A DNA stretch of 64,000 nt, taken from positions 8,990,001 to 9,054,000 of the forward strand of contig OZ316891.1 of assembly GCA_973895155.1 (NCBI GenBank). The letters run 5' to 3'. Shown here in pieces: positions 1-13,200 of this stretch (positions are counted from its first letter, which is position 1; each line of letters starts with the position of its first letter). Source of the stretch: Marsupella aquatica. Its lineage: Eukaryota; Marchantiophyta. The position numbers and the translations under genes were made by a program. Under the pieces are notes generated by a model that saw only the letters and a list, made by a program, of their open reading frames with translations, did no database searches and was not told the DNA's origin.

Positions 1-17
1 GAGTTAGGGACAACTCT

Positions 18-259
18 TATAGGGTGTCTCAAAGCCTCAAATTTGATGGACCTTAAGTAGGTGGTCAAGGTTACCGACAGACAAATTTATGGACTACCAA
101 ATACACGTTCCATAACTTTTTGCCATTACAATCGGCCATATACTATGACAAAGGCTAGTGAAAGTAAAAAAATTATATAACCCTATGAAGTACTTATGGT
201 GAATTGTTTATGACCAAAAGCCATTGTCCACACTTTTGAAGCTTTGAGACACGCTTATA
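18..259. repeat. MITE-like element, copy 1
   Basis: About 240 bp bounded by inverted ends of the form GGGTGTCTCAAAG (left, near 22) and its reverse complement with one change (right, 242-254). TTATA lies directly outside both ends, which looks like a target duplication. The interior shares phrases such as ATGGACTACCAA and CATAACTTTTTGCCAT with copies near 2640-2910 and 17535-17775. There is no coding capacity. The superfamily is not resolved. Confidence 0.55.
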
Positions 260-2639
260 CTTCATGTAAACTTGTCCTGCACTTATGAATCTCAAAGCCA
301 ACTTGCATGTGGACGACCCTTAGATTTCTGGCACTCAACTTCATGGCAGCATAGTATTCATTGAGAATATAGTGGGAAAACCTCCTCATCCTGCAGGTTT
401 AGTGGGGAAGGTATGGCAAGGGGCGGAAACTCCCCGCCCTTGAAGTCCCATACTTTGAAAAGAGAATAAGACAACCAAGTACTCTTTTCACCCTATCATT
501 TACCCATGTTGTCTGTGGATTTACTATGCACCTTTCTGTCAGCCACTCGCTCCATGCCCCTCTTATTCCCCTAACTTGCAATTGGCTCTTGCATATGTCT
601 TTTGTGAGGAGAGAGTTCAAAGCTCTTTGACTCCCAACAAGTTGCAGTGAGTTCAAAATTTGGCAAGATTTCAATTATAGAAAAGAGGAGGTTTGCTTTG
701 GGCTCTCAGTGAAAGTGTTGTCAATTGCAAATTTGGCAGCATTTCAATCTCAAAGAGTTGTCTACTTCTGGCTCCAAATGAAAGAGTCAACAGCTGCAAT
801 TTGGCTTCCCTTTCCAATTGGGTCTTAGCTTCCCCATTGAATGCTTTATTAGTTCAGTCGTTGTCATGTAATTCTACTGCAGTTGCTCCTGGAATGGAGG
901 AGTGTTTCCCTTTCCAACTGGGTCCCAATTTTCTAGTGAATGCTTTAAAGTTGTATTTATCATTGTAAATTTGTTGTAGCCATTGCCATGGCTGGGAACA
1001 AGGGAGTCTATCCAACTGCGTCCTAGTACTTTGAACTTGCCTCGTGCCATGACATGTTATGTTACGTTCAAAAGCTGGACATTTGGCCCACAAGCCAAAA
1101 CATTTTGCTTCAATCGCCGCCTTCTAGAGGAATGAGAACTTCAAAGTGGTTTTTGTCAATTGGAGGTGAGCACAAGTGAGCAGGAGTCATTAGTAGGAGA
1201 ACTGGAGCAAGAGTGCATGTTAACCAACCTCCACATTTTGTAGCTCCAATTCCCTGCATTAAGGCCTGCATATTCTATACTGTGAAACGACAAAACATAG
1301 ACACTTGAGTGGGAAACTACAATCAAGGACACAAAGATGCTTGTAGGGTTCACATGTAGCAAGGAAGTAGATCCCCTGGAACATCAAAATCTGAAAAAGG
1401 AGAAACTAACACTTAAACAAATAGGGCAAATGAAAATCCCCAAAAACCTAACAAGAGAAAAACAGATCCAGTAGTACAATAGTGCAATGATCTAATAGTC
1501 CATAGTAACAACATTAGTAGGGTGCTACTCATGCCATCAAATAATGTGATGATCTGCATACTAGGGGGATCAGTACCCCTTGAATGACCCTCTCTATTCT
1601 AAAGTCAAATCTCTCCATTCTAACAAAATACAAGGCTCAGATTTTATCTTTGTGTGGAAGAAAACTGAATTACCCAAGGCCATCCTCATGTAAGCCACCC
1701 TTACATCCTAGTATCAACTGTGTGTAAGTGCAAGATAGGGGCTCTTTCTTGACAAAGGCGAACGACATTGCAAAGATTTCCGGGTGAGCATTGGGCAAGA
1801 TGAGAGAATTCTAATTTAGACACCATAATATCCAATCACACTCTTTTTGCTCATAGTCTCTTTATAAATTGTCATTGTGGTGTAAAAACCTCCTTGGCCA
1901 ATCAATTGTGGCATGGTGACATTGTCTCTACTAAGGTATGAGATGGGTCTAAATGTGTCATTGTGCACATTTCCCTGCCTGCCCAACAATATCACTCTCC
2001 CCATAGCTCACACACCAAGTTGCACACTCTTTGAAATCCAGTTGCTAAGCTGATGTGTTGACTCCTCGCAATATCTGATTGACTGGCCAACTCAATTGTG
2101 CTTGACAACACTTTTGCAAAGTTAGCACTCATGCTCAACAACACTTTTGGAAAACTAACTGCACTTACTACCCACAATATATATTTTGGAAGGTTGACGT
2201 CAATTACCAAGTAGATTCAAGTTATCCGCAATGTATAAGATTAAGGGCTACTATCTCATTTACGAGTTATAGGGCAACCGTATGTCAACCTGTGTATGTG
2301 GGGAGAAATATGGAAGACCATATACTTGTAAAGGAAACCATACAAACATAATTGTACTTTCAGGTTCTGTTTTTAGTTAAGATTGGTCCACATTGACCCT
2401 ATGAGGATTTTTGTACCTTCTCCAAAGCACAGCTTTGCAGAGAGATAGTAGAGCTTGTAATGAGACATTAAAAGATATATGTGGAGAGGAATCAATAGGC
2501 AAGGACTGTAACAACTCAACACATGACCTAGTAGTGAGTGATAAGGGCAAGTGTTTGGGGGGACAGATTGAGAATAATGATCAGTTTGGGGGACAAGGTA
2601 GTAAAAAACTCCCGAAAAAACTGTAACTTTAATAGGAGG
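260..2639. other. Intergenic, no supported gene
   Basis: Only short unrelated open frames are present (all under 95 codons), with no recognisable domain or consistent splice structure. No tRNA, large repeat or transposon terminus was seen. Confidence 0.5.
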
Positions 2640-2910
2640 TCTGAAAATTAGATGGACCTTCCTTCCCTAGTTAAGGTTTATAGACTCACAAAGTTACCCA
2701 CAATGAAATTAGTACTTCATAACTTTTTGCCATAAGGATTGATCTTATGCCACTACCATCTCTATAAATTCTTCCTTCATAACTTTTTGCCATAGGGCTT
2801 GGTCTTATGCCATTACCATCTCTATTAGAGGCACAAGAAAACCAAAAAAACCTTTTACAAAAGTTAGTACCATTCCTTTATGGTCAAATGCCATTAATTT
2901 CGAAGCTTTG
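2640..2910. repeat. Diverged copy of the MITE-like family with internal duplication
   Basis: The block resembles the element at 18-259 (TAGATGGACCTT, CATAACTTTTTGCCAT, ATGCCATTA, GAAGCTTTGA). Inside it a unit of about 58 bp containing CATAACTTTTTGCCATA and TTATGCCA is repeated in tandem between about 2705 and 2828. The ends are degraded, so boundaries are approximate. Confidence 0.45.
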
Positions 2911-3094
2911 ATTACCCACAAGTTAAGCTTGCAACTTTAACAACACTATCAAGAATTATAATACAAGGTTGCGCCTTTTTTATGCAGTGGTCGTCATTCA
3001 AAAATACAGTGCCTAGAAAAGAAGTAATCAATACAGAGAAGGATAAAACCAAAATGAAATTAAATATAGAGTGAACCAAAAAGTACAAGAAATA

Positions 3095-3234
3095 TTTTCA
3101 CACAAAAAGTAATCAATTGGTGGACACATAAAACAAAAAACGTAACTAACCCTGTTGCATGCACTTTTCACACAAAAAAGAATCTAATGGTGGAAACAAA
3201 AGACAAAAAAGGTACCTACCCGTGTTGTATTCAA
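3095..3234. repeat. Two-copy tandem repeat, 70-bp period
   Basis: Two adjacent 70-bp units both begin TTTTCACACAAAAA, at 3095 and 3165. They contain matching GGTGG, ACAAAAAA and CCTGTTG/CCGTGTTG blocks. No coding content. Confidence 0.7.
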
Positions 3235-3261
3235 GAGTATCATAAGTCACTATATACCATA

Positions 3262-3560
3262 TCCTAAAAAAATGGATATGGTATTAAGTATAAAATCAAG
3301 AAAAATGGATATGATATTATTTATAAAATCAAGAAAAAATGGGAACAATCTTAAGTCTTAAGTAAAAATTTGTTTTTCTACAACTATAGGAATCATCCAT
3401 ATCTCTATTAATCTCAATTATCTCTGCCCAAGCTACCCATAGCCTACCCAAACCCAACCAAGATAAAATTAATTAATTGAAAATTGATCAAAAACTAATT
3501 ATTAAAATTGAGACTTATTAAAAACTAATTATTATAATTGAGACTTATTTAATAACTTTA
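3262..3560. repeat. AT-rich short tandem duplications
   Basis: Two separate short tandem duplications occur here. One, near 3265-3345, has AAAAATGGATATG followed by TATAAAATCAAG repeated. The other, near 3485-3555, has AAAAACTAATTATT followed by ATTGAGACTTATT repeated. The base composition is strongly AT-rich. Confidence 0.6.
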
Positions 3561-3759
3561 AAGTTTTGAAAAAACTTGAGTAAAAATAATATATATGTAT
3601 GATATTAATTTCTCTAAAAATTTAGAATAAAAAACATTTTTTTTGGTCACTTGGTTGTGCTTGGACTCTATGTTGCGGTGACTATTATCTCAGTCAGTCT
3701 CCAATTTCTATGTGCAGCGCACGAGTTGTTGCACACCACCGCAACAACTCTACCTTGCC

Positions 3760-4845
3760 TTGACATATTTTTCTCATCTCGCCATTTTTTCTCACATTGA
3801 CATCTTTATCTCACGACATTTGTTTTCACCCTCAACATTGTTTAGGTCCTTGATTTTTGTTTCTCTCCTCGATATATTTTCTCACCTGACTCCACATCTT
3901 TTCTCACCTTGACATGTTTCTCACCACAACATCTTTCCCTCACCCTCGACATATTTTCTCTCCTAAATGTCTTTTTCTCACCTCGCCATGTTTTTTCTCT
4001 CCTCGACATCTTTTCTTCACCTTGACTTCTTTGTCTCACCTCAACGTCTCTTTTTCTCATTGACATTTGTTTTCACCTCGACATGCATGTGACCTGTTTC
4101 TCACCTTCACATTTTTATCTCACCACAACATCTTTCCCTCACCCTCAACATCTTTTCCTCATCGTCATCTTTTCTCTCCTTGACATAGTTTTTGCTCTAC
4201 TTCTTTTTCTTAGCTCAACATCTCTTTTTCTCATTAACATCAGTCTTTGTTCACCTCAACATTTTTCTCACCTCAACATTTCTCTCCTTTACATCTTTTT
4301 CTCACCTCAACATCTTTTTCTCACCACACCATCTTTTATGCAACTTTTGTCTTAACAATGTCTTTTTTACTTAACGACAACTTTTCTCTTAACCACATCT
4401 TGGGCAATGTGGCATTTCTTTTGTTAAGGACATATTGGGTACCACAACAACTTTTTTCTTAACAATATCTTTTGTCTTAAGGACATCTTGGGTGACACAA
4501 TATCATTTTTCTTAATTACATCTTGGGTGTCACAACATCTTTTTTCTTAACAACATCTTGGGTGACACGATATATTTTTTCTTTATTAATGACACATTGG
4601 GCGACATAACATTTTTTTCTTCATGTTTGACATCTTCAGTTGGGCAACACAACATTTTCTTTCTTAACTACATCTTGGGCGACACCACATGTTTTTTACT
4701 TAACGGCATCTTGGGCGAAACAACATATTTTTTCTTAACGACATCTTGGGCGACACATTATCTTTTTGTCTTCATGACATCTTTTCTCTTAACGATATCT
4801 TAGGCAACACGACATCTTTTGTGCAACGCACGGGTATTGAGCTAG
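3760..4845 (+). mobile_element. Helitron-like non-autonomous element (3' part) built of minisatellite repeats
   Basis: A roughly 1-kb pyrimidine-rich array leads into a candidate Helitron 3' end. From about 3765 to 4340 the array is a degenerate 20-bp unit around TCTCACCTCGACATCTTTT. From about 4365 to 4815 it becomes a 40-45 bp unit around TTAACGACATCTTGGGCGAC. The terminus has GTGC-AAC-GCAC (4821-4831), ten bases, then CTAG at 4842-4845 followed by T, as expected for Helitron ends. Two other copies in the window have the same spacing. The 5' TC end was not located. Open frames within the array are repeat translations, not genes. Confidence 0.5.
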
Positions 4846-5120
4846 TAGACAATATCCACGAGCTAAAGGGAGTCGCCATCGCCAATACCCACAGTAACTT
4901 GTGACTTGAAAGAGTGTCACATTCTGTGCAAAGCTCCTTGGATTTCCCCAATGTCCGGGCCTTCTTCGAATTGAGGCTCAAGCTTTCGTCCACACAGTAA
5001 TACGTGCGAAGAACAAACGGAACACATGGCTTGGCCTACAGGAGGGTTTATGAAGGGTTTAGAGTAACACAGGGCACATTGCACATTTCGGTTTGGCAAC
5101 AAGCTGCTCATGCTGTCACG

Positions 5121-8100
5121 ATGTTTCGCTCTGCCGTTTCCAATTCAATCTCTCGCATGTCCGGGTCGCCAGTGATTCTGCTCCGGTCGGCAATTTGCAG
5201 AAAGACCTTTTTGTGCCACCTGAGACGCAGCTGCAGTGCCTCTCTAGTTGGTGGTGGTTGTTCAAGGTCTGCTCTGAGGCATAGCCGGAGTTTGGGGACG
5301 CTTTCCAGCCGGGGAAGGGAGGTTTCGGTGAATTCTGAGGGGACGTTTGAAGATCCGTCATCACCCACCTCTCCGTTCTACCACCGTGAAACAATCAGCC
5401 GTCAGAATGACACCTTCCTATCAGATAAGAGCGTCAGTTGGAGCTCGTTGGGGCTCTCAGCTGAGATTTCTGCTGCCTTTCTGAGGGCGAATCTCTTGCA
5501 GCCATCCCTGGTCCAGGTACCTTTCCGTGCCTACTTGAAGGACTCATGGAATTTGGAATTTTCGTTGTGTGGATTATCTGGGAGGAAATGAGATCGGTCC
5601 CTGAGGTTTCTAATGCCTTCCTATGCGCTTATCTTTTGCAGCTCTCCCTAGTCCGGATATTTTGCCGTGAGTTGACAGGAATTCTGGCTATGTCATTTTC
5701 TGTTGTGGAGATTTCAATTAGAAAAACAGTACATTCCAATTTTAATAAATGTGTGTGATATCCTCCAGGCTGCCGGTATTCCAGTGATTTTGAGTGGGGA
5801 TGACGTTATTGTCGCAGCTGAGACTGGGAGTGGTAAAACTCATGCATATTTGGCACCTATCTTTGAAATAACATTGAGGAAGCGGAGGGAGGCTGAGAAT
5901 CTGGAGAAACAGATGGCAGATCCGCCCACTCGTGTTCTTCAAAGTTTTTCGCTGGTTTTGTGTCCGAATGCAACCTTGTGCCAGCAAGTTGTAGACATGG
6001 CCAGCATGTTGCAAAGTGATCAAGGAGAAACGTTGCTGGATGTAACTGCTATCTGTGGGGGCCAGGTCAGAGGTCTTCCTAACTCTTCAATTTAAATTGG
6101 AAGGTGATGTAGATGTGTTTACTTCACGAAACGATAGCTAGATTGGTGTCCAGTTTGAAGTTTTTCATTTTGATTTTTCGTGGCTCGCCACCGTGACTCT
6201 CTAATCAGAGCAGTCTTCACTCAATTCCTGGTTTCTTGTTTCCATTGCAGGGTTGGCCTCTCAAGCCCCCAGATGTGGTAGTTGCCACACCTGCTGCTCT
6301 AATAAATCATCTCTTTGCTTTTGATCCGAAGCGCCGCCGGCGACAAGCTTTCATTCGTGATGCATCATGTGTGGTAAGCCACATGGATTTTTTCGGAATT
6401 AAGATGCAGCAGAGGACGATTAGATATTATGTAGGTTGAGGGCTTCTAACGGCAGCAGATATATGTTATGTTGCCATTCTAGTAGCGCTTAGTGTTGTAC
6501 ATGTAGCCCCTCTGGAAATTGGTGTATGCGAGAAGTTGCCAAGTCTTGGGATGCTCGGGAATCCATCTTCTTTTGCAACCTTTTCTGTCTGCATAATCAC
6601 TAAGAGGAGGGGCAGGTTTTCGATGAGGCAGATATGCTCTTGGGAGGAGGCTTTGCACGGGAAGTGGATCGGTTGATCAATATGTTCCGGCTAGACGAAA
6701 AACAACTGGCGAAATCCTCTTCATCAGGGTCGACCAAACAAATACAGGAAGATATTCAACCCTGGACAGAGTTCAAGGTGGAAGACGACGACGATGGCAA
6801 CTTAGATGCTGCTGACGATGAAGTAGACCTAGATGAGAATGAAGATGAAGATGAAGGCTTGCTGGCCGAAGAGCAGGATGTGGTTTTGGAGGTACCCAAA
6901 AGACGTGGTGGTGTAAATGAGAACCGCAAGAATTATTGGCTTATTAGAAAACAATATCAGAGAAGCAAGCAGTATATTTTCGTTGCAGCCACGTTGCCTA
7001 ACAGTGGCAAAAAGTCCCCAGGCGCACTTTTGAAGAGGCTATTCCCAGATGCCAAGACCGTGAGCGGACATCTGCTACATTTCCACAATCCAAGGTTTAT
7101 GCTGTCCCCTTGTAACAGATTCTAATTTGTGTTATTAAATTAATTTGGACTCACTGAAGAAAATTGAACATCATACCCTATCTATGTCATTTCACGGACC
7201 CGGTAGGTGAATACTTTCGTCCGAGGAGCTTCATAATGATCTTTAGGCAGAGTAGTGACCATGACCATTGTATTGTCAAGACCTGATTGTTCTTTCTTGT
7301 TGTGGGTCCCAGGATAAAGCATAAGTGGGTGGAAGCCTCTCAGGATACGATGATTCAGCTTCTTCTAGAGGCTATTTCAGAAGGTCATGACGATGCAGAT
7401 GATCACGGAGGTGTCACCACTCGAACAATGGTTTTTGCCAACAGTGTAGATGCTGTGGACGCGATTTCCCGGGTTCTCAGGAAAGCCGGAATAGATTCTT
7501 TATCTTATCATAGAGAGATATCTGTAGAAGAGCGAGGAGAGATACTTCGAACTTTCCAGCATGATGGTGGAGTGCTGCTTTGCACTGATGCCGCAGCACG
7601 TGGTATTGACATCCCCAACATCGGCCACATTATCCAGGTGAACCCACTGATGCGGCTTCCTGAGCCAACTTATATACTAGGAAAGACTTTGTTAGTTTTT
7701 GCCGAATGTATGTTGTTTTTGTCTTCTACATATTTCTGCCTGTCTCCTGATTCTTTCCCCCCTCTAATGTTGTTCTTTCTGGCACCAGGCTGAGTTTTCA
7801 ACTTCGGCTGTGGATTTTCTTCATAGAGTTGGGCGCACAGGAAGGGCAGGTCAATCTGGGCTGGTTACGAATCTCTTCATGGAGTTGAACAGGCCACTTG
7901 TAGAAGCTGTGCAAAAGGCACTCGTGGAAGGGAAGCCTGTGGTAAGATGATTGAACTGACCGATTGTAGTGCTTTTCGGTCTGGGCGCTCATTGCATTCT
8001 AATAACTTCTGTTCATTGTAGCGCGCCAGAAATCCGAAACTGAGTTGACTGCTCGCAATTCCAGGAAGGTGCTTTTAGCCGGAAGCGTAGTTTTCGCAAC

Positions 8101-8200
8101 AAGTTGAAGAAGTACGGCAGCCATGTTCCAACTAGTAAGTCATATAGTTCTTTTTGTTTTCAAAGTGAGTCATGTTTAGATTCTTTTTGCAGATATTTGA
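5121..8200 (+). CDS. RH22: DEAD-box ATP-dependent RNA helicase, RH22-like, probably organellar
   Basis: Eight exons with GT-AG introns: 5121-5516, 5769-6065, 6251-6373, 6616-7094, 7313-7637, 7789-7941, 8065-8134 and 8193-8200, giving about 616 aa. The Ser/Arg-rich first 70 residues look like a plastid or mitochondrial transit peptide. Helicase motifs appear in order: Q-motif region ending exon 1, motif I AETGSGKT (149-156), Ib ATPAAL, DEAD (275-278), AAT in motif III (396-398), the ARGID region of motif V, and HRVGRTGRAG (552-561). A long acidic insert (EDDDDG... to EDEDEG) follows the DEAD box. The basic tail (FSRKRSFRNKLKK) is typical of plant RH22. By family, it unwinds RNA and supports plastid rRNA or ribosome assembly. 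The ATG at 5121 was chosen because it starts the transit-like sequence; an upstream in-frame ATG at 5004 is possible. The last exon holds only the final two codons and the stop. Confidence 0.88.
5461..5715 (+). repeat. Tandem duplication of the Q-motif exon end and intron start inside the helicase gene
   Basis: The end of exon 1 plus the start of intron 1 (from 5461) is repeated 140 bp downstream (from 5601). The coding part aligns codon for codon without indels: AEISAAFLRANLLQPSLVQ in the true exon against PEVSNAFLCAYLLQLSLVR in the copy. The splice donor CAG-GTAC of the true exon has become CGG-ATAT in the copy, so the copy is probably not used as an exon. Confidence 0.75.
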
Positions 8201-10215
8201 AAAGCATGTTTCAGATTGTATCGCTGGATAGATTGGCAGATACTCATGTGATATGATGTGGTCCAGGCGGTGTTAGGAACTGGCGCAGTAATTCATTTTG
8301 AGAATTGTGAACGTTGTCATGTTGCCGTCGAATGAGTATGTGAACCGTCAGTAAACCTTCATGAAGTCTTCTGTTTTCCCCTTCCAAAAAATGCGATCAT
8401 TCTTGGTCTAATCCCGAAGTCTCGTTACAAATAATGAACTTCTTTCCTGTGTTGAATTTTTTGGGACAGGGAAGGTGGTTGATGCTCGAACAGATTGACG
8501 ATGGTCACATGGCTTTGTCGGTCAGCATTCCTCGGTCTCCACTTTCCTGGGCAGCCCTCTTTATTACTCGTCGTTCGGAAGCATGATTGGATGTATTTGC
8601 TCCTCTTTCTTACTGTTAACCATCTCAAGCCACTGCGGCTAGTTCTGTGAGCCTTGTGTGCCCAGGTTTCGGTTTTCCAGGAAACAAATGCATTGGATAA
8701 AGTAATGCTGGGTTTTTCTGTTAGGGGTGCAAGGGCTTCTTGGAGGTTTGGTCCTCCAAGGCTTATGGCAGAAAAAGTTTTTCTTATGCCATGATCCTGT
8801 ACACAAAGCCACGAAAATTTCCCGCGTGTGAAAGATCTTGGGGACTGCTACAATTATAAATGCTACCATCTGAAGTGCACGTTGATGTCAACTTCGGACG
8901 AGGTGGTATTGTCTCGCCATTGTCGTATGTGCAGTTAACTCCTGAACTATTGCTACGGCATAAATGCAGTACGTCAAGTCGTCTGTCTGTGTGGGAGGCT
9001 AGCAACTGAAATGGGCACGTTGGTGTGATAATACTACAGCAGTCAAGCCAGGACCGTAATTCAGCGCAGATTAGACTGGAGGATAAATCAACCGTCTAGA
9101 CAGATAAGTCATCACCCGGCGTGCCCGTGTCGCAGGATAATATAATTATGTAAGTGGGGCAGCGTTTTATCTTGTGAACAGAGTACGCATTTTATGAGCT
9201 TCGCCACTTACTGTCTCTATGGCACGGGCCTGAGGAAGAACCACCAAGAGAAAGCTAGTGCACTTTCCCTGGGCTTCACGCATTGAGGTCCCCAGATCAA
9301 GGCTCAAAAGAAATGCAAATATTTTTTATGTGTCCTTTTTGTAGGTAATTCCACGCACTTCCTTGGCCGAGCCGCGTTGTATTTTCTGGACCTCGACCCA
9401 TGCATACCCAGCTATGGGACTGGACCAAGAAGTCATGTCAAATAAGCCTTGGCGAAAAACCTGTGGAATCACAATTTATGAAATGAAATTCTTCTGATTT
9501 AAGTGAATTCCAGGGCTTTAATGATTCGTGAAAGGGCTTTGGCAGAATCTTGCAATGAGTATTTTGTACTTTATTGTACGCGGAACTCATGGACCTCGTG
9601 TTGCCAAGGTTGCCAGTCCAGTAATCTACTTCAAATCACTCAAAATTTTAACTACGTCATCTACATCGACATGGTGTAAAGTACTTCGTGACTTAGCATG
9701 TTCCGGGTAACAAATCGTGCGAGCCAATAATGATACAGCACTTAAGAGGAATAATGTGCTGCGTTGCCTTGGACAAGAAAAGAAAGCCAAACAGACACGC
9801 GATGTCATACTCAAGTTCCTTGCTTCAATGTCTCGGTTCTCCCATGACTGGGTCAAGCTTTAGTTTATGGTAGTCGTACCAATGAAGATTGTATACGCAA
9901 TGACGAAGAATGACCTCCTTCGTCGACAGTGCACCATTGTTTGTTTGCTAGTTAGACGTCAATCCTTTTTGTCCCCTCTCCAATCATGCAATTGTAAAAG
10001 GCAGATGAATCACAAATGGAATCCCCACGTTTTGCACATTCACCAAGAGGTCGCAAGACTCACAGGGTAGGCGAGATCCACTACTCGAGCAGAAGCGGAC
10101 TGGAGGAATTGGCAATTTACCATATTATTCAGAGCTCTCTAGTTCAAATGAGAACGACCAAAAATGATCTTTTCAAAAATCTGTACAAGTAGCAGGTGGA
10201 AGGACCTCCCAGACT
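8201..10215. other. Intergenic between convergent RH22-like and ATG7 genes
   Basis: About 2 kb holding the 3' untranslated regions of both genes. I saw no further conserved coding sequence, RNA gene or transposon end. Confidence 0.5.
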
Positions 10216-13200
10216 CTACATTTCTTCTGCTTCATCGCTGAGTTCATTCTCGTCATCCCAATTGAGAGAAAGGTTTTCAGTTTCAGCCATCAATTCCGTG
10301 AGCCCTGTGAGATCCTCCAAATAATTTGGCCGATTCAACACATGTAGAACGAACTCCATTCCATTCTCTTGGAACTCGTGAACTACCTGCAAGACCAAAC
10401 CCACAGTCTCATACGTATCATAAACGAGGAACGACCAGCATCTGTGGTGCTTGCAACCTCTAATTCAAAGTAGACGAACAGTCTATGAGTGAATAAAGAG
10501 ACTTACAGTAGATGAGCATGCAGTACACTTGTCAAAAGCAGACCCCACAACCACCAGTTGTGAGAAATGTGCCACATAGCCTCTAACTTGATGTGGCAAT
10601 ATACCCAGAGGCTCAACCGTCCTATCCGTCAACGACATAGCATGATCTGCCGGAGCATTTATCCTGTTCAAACAGATCCACATTCTCAGATCCAGTCGAT
10701 TTTCCAGTCATTAGTTCTTAAACTTACGTCTGCATGACTTGCAAGGATAATTTCTAATCCTTTTAAACTGTTTCATCAAAATCTGGATTCTGAGGCCGGA
10801 GGGATAACGATGTCGTACCCAAGTGGGTGATGCAAAAGGCTCACGGCTAGCTCTACTGCCAAAGCAGCAGCAATTGGGGCAAGACCAGGACGTGTGACTG
10901 TGCACTGCTGGTCCAAAGTTCGATTAGCTGTTGACTGTATTACAAACAGATGAACATTAGCTCTAGTGGAATTTTGTACCCGGATGATTGTTCCCGTACA
11001 ATGCAAAGCGCTTTCGTAACAGCCCAGATTAAGTGTCAAACAGATAAAGGTAGTTTCCCTGTCAGCAGCGTGGAATCACCAGGTCCCCAGGTCTCATGAC
11101 TCACATCTAATGGGGCTACAACATCGTTGCAGAAGTAGCAGCCCAGGCGACCCTTATCTGTCACAGAACTTTCACCTGTGCTTGAAGATGGACCAGCTCC
11201 ATGCCGCATTACAAGGAACGTGTCAAATCCTAGGGCAGCATTGATTGCCACCTGTATCCATGTTCACAACACCAGTACTGGATTAGGAGTACTAACAAGA
11301 TATGGAATCTGCCTGAAGCTCAACCAAAATCCAATGCACCACAAATGAGGCATGCTCGAAAGGTGAAAGAGCTTCTGACGATTTAACAACGGCGAACATA
11401 CTGGATGATACCTTATTCGCTGCTGCACATAGAAGAGTGGGTAACCAACGACTCTCACGAGTATCAGTGAGCAAAAATACAATGTCATGTTCATCAACTA
11501 ATTCTTTCAGATGCTTCAAGTCTTCCATGACACTTGTTTCCTCTGATGATGTCACACTGTGACCAGGCATTGGGATAGACATGCGCACTCCCTTCGCTTC
11601 CTGATTTGGACCAAACCGAAACCACACGGCTGTAAGTATTGTCGACCGGCCAGGACAAAGAATCAAGAGCTTCCACTTCCATTTTAGCAAATAGGAAAGA
11701 TGCCCGTAGTCTCCTTCCACAATTTCAACATTCTCAGAAATCGTAGGTTAAACGGAGTGATAAGAGGTTCTCACACACAGTGACCATTCATCAAGAACAG
11801 CTTGCAGTCACTTGTCACATATCTGAAAGAGGTAATAAATCCAAGAAGTATGATGCAGGAGATGAGATGGAAAATACCATTCCTGGGAAGATATGCTTGA
11901 GATTGTCAACAGCTGCATCCACTTTGAGTTTTCCACCATTAAGAGAGTCGTCTAAGTTGTAGAGAGACTGACGAACAGGATTCGACATGGCTACCTTACC
12001 AGAATCAACAAAGGTGATATTTCTTACACCCCATGCCTGCCATTCATGAAAGTGAAGCGAATTCATTTCCACAATCCATACTGCTTATTCAAGGCTAGCC
12101 AGGACAAACCTATGACACACGCTTCAAATGAAACTATTCCAACTGGCTACGTTCCAATATTGTATACAATGTCACAAGAACACCATATTGAGCTTCAGGT
12201 CTACAGGAGAGGAGAAATCACCATAAGACCCCGGGCAACCTGGCAACCCAGGGTACCAGCTCCTAGGAGGAGGCATTTTGTGGAAGACAAGAGAGGCACA
12301 TCCAGAGATGGCAAAAGGCGCCATCTCATCAACTTCAGATTTAGGTCTGCGGCTGACATTGCCAACCTGGCCAAACCAAAACAGAGTTAAAGGAGTTGGT
12401 CCTCGTCTGAGGCGTCGGTGGCATCCATAACTTCAGGTCATAAGTCAAGGACAGATAACCTTCTACAAACAAGCAAACATACGAAATCGAGAGCAAAAAA
12501 TTGTATCCTTGGCATCATCTGAACAGTCAACTTGAATAGCAGCAATTTGAGTGTAGTTATTCACCTCAGCTCCACATTTCAATTAGGTGAACTCAGACAA
12601 CATCTACTAGCCTAGAAAGCTACAACGGGACTGTCAGATTGATTTTTGTATGGATCTACATGAATGATCATAGATAAAAAGGACCAATCAAAATTAATAA
12701 GAGTTATTAGTTTGACAGATACAAGTTCTTCTACTAGTGGCAAAACAAAGGTAATAGAAGTACCTCAGCGGATCCATTGTGGAAGCCAAATGAACACTGC
12801 GTGGGCCTAATCGCCCACGAAGGTTGCGCTCCCAACCAACAGCTGGCGGGATAACATCCCGGCTTCTCCAGTCTGAAAAGTGAAAGTAGTGCATAGTTAT
12901 ACAGACGGCTTCCAAAATGGATCTTCACTCTCACTAGCCAGATACGATTGAGAACCATTAGACTATTTTCGAATGCCTAGGTGCTTTCAGTCCTCGACAT
13001 TTATGAAAATGCTCTTAAAAGAAGTGAATAATATTCTAACCTGAAAGGTTGGGAAGCTCAACATCAATCACTAAGGACAGCTGAAGATCAATTTGGCCCC
13101 GTTTCTCCCGATAAGCCAAAACTTGAAGTTCAGTAACCCCCCACCGCACCACTGCTAGAGCCAGCAAATTACGAAGAGGCCATCCTGGATTGTTACGAAG

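Noticed and set aside
3712-4803. Several Phe/Leu/Ser/His-rich plus-strand frames of 60-90 codons
   Set aside because: They are translations of the pyrimidine-rich minisatellite, with repeated units instead of domains.
3765-4815. CRISPR-like array
   Set aside because: Units are degenerate and contiguous without unique spacers, the genome is eukaryotic, and no cas genes are present.
12046-12390. 114-codon plus-strand frame
   Set aside because: It lies antisense to ATG7 exon 8, whose minus-strand reading has the conserved nucleotide-binding loop.
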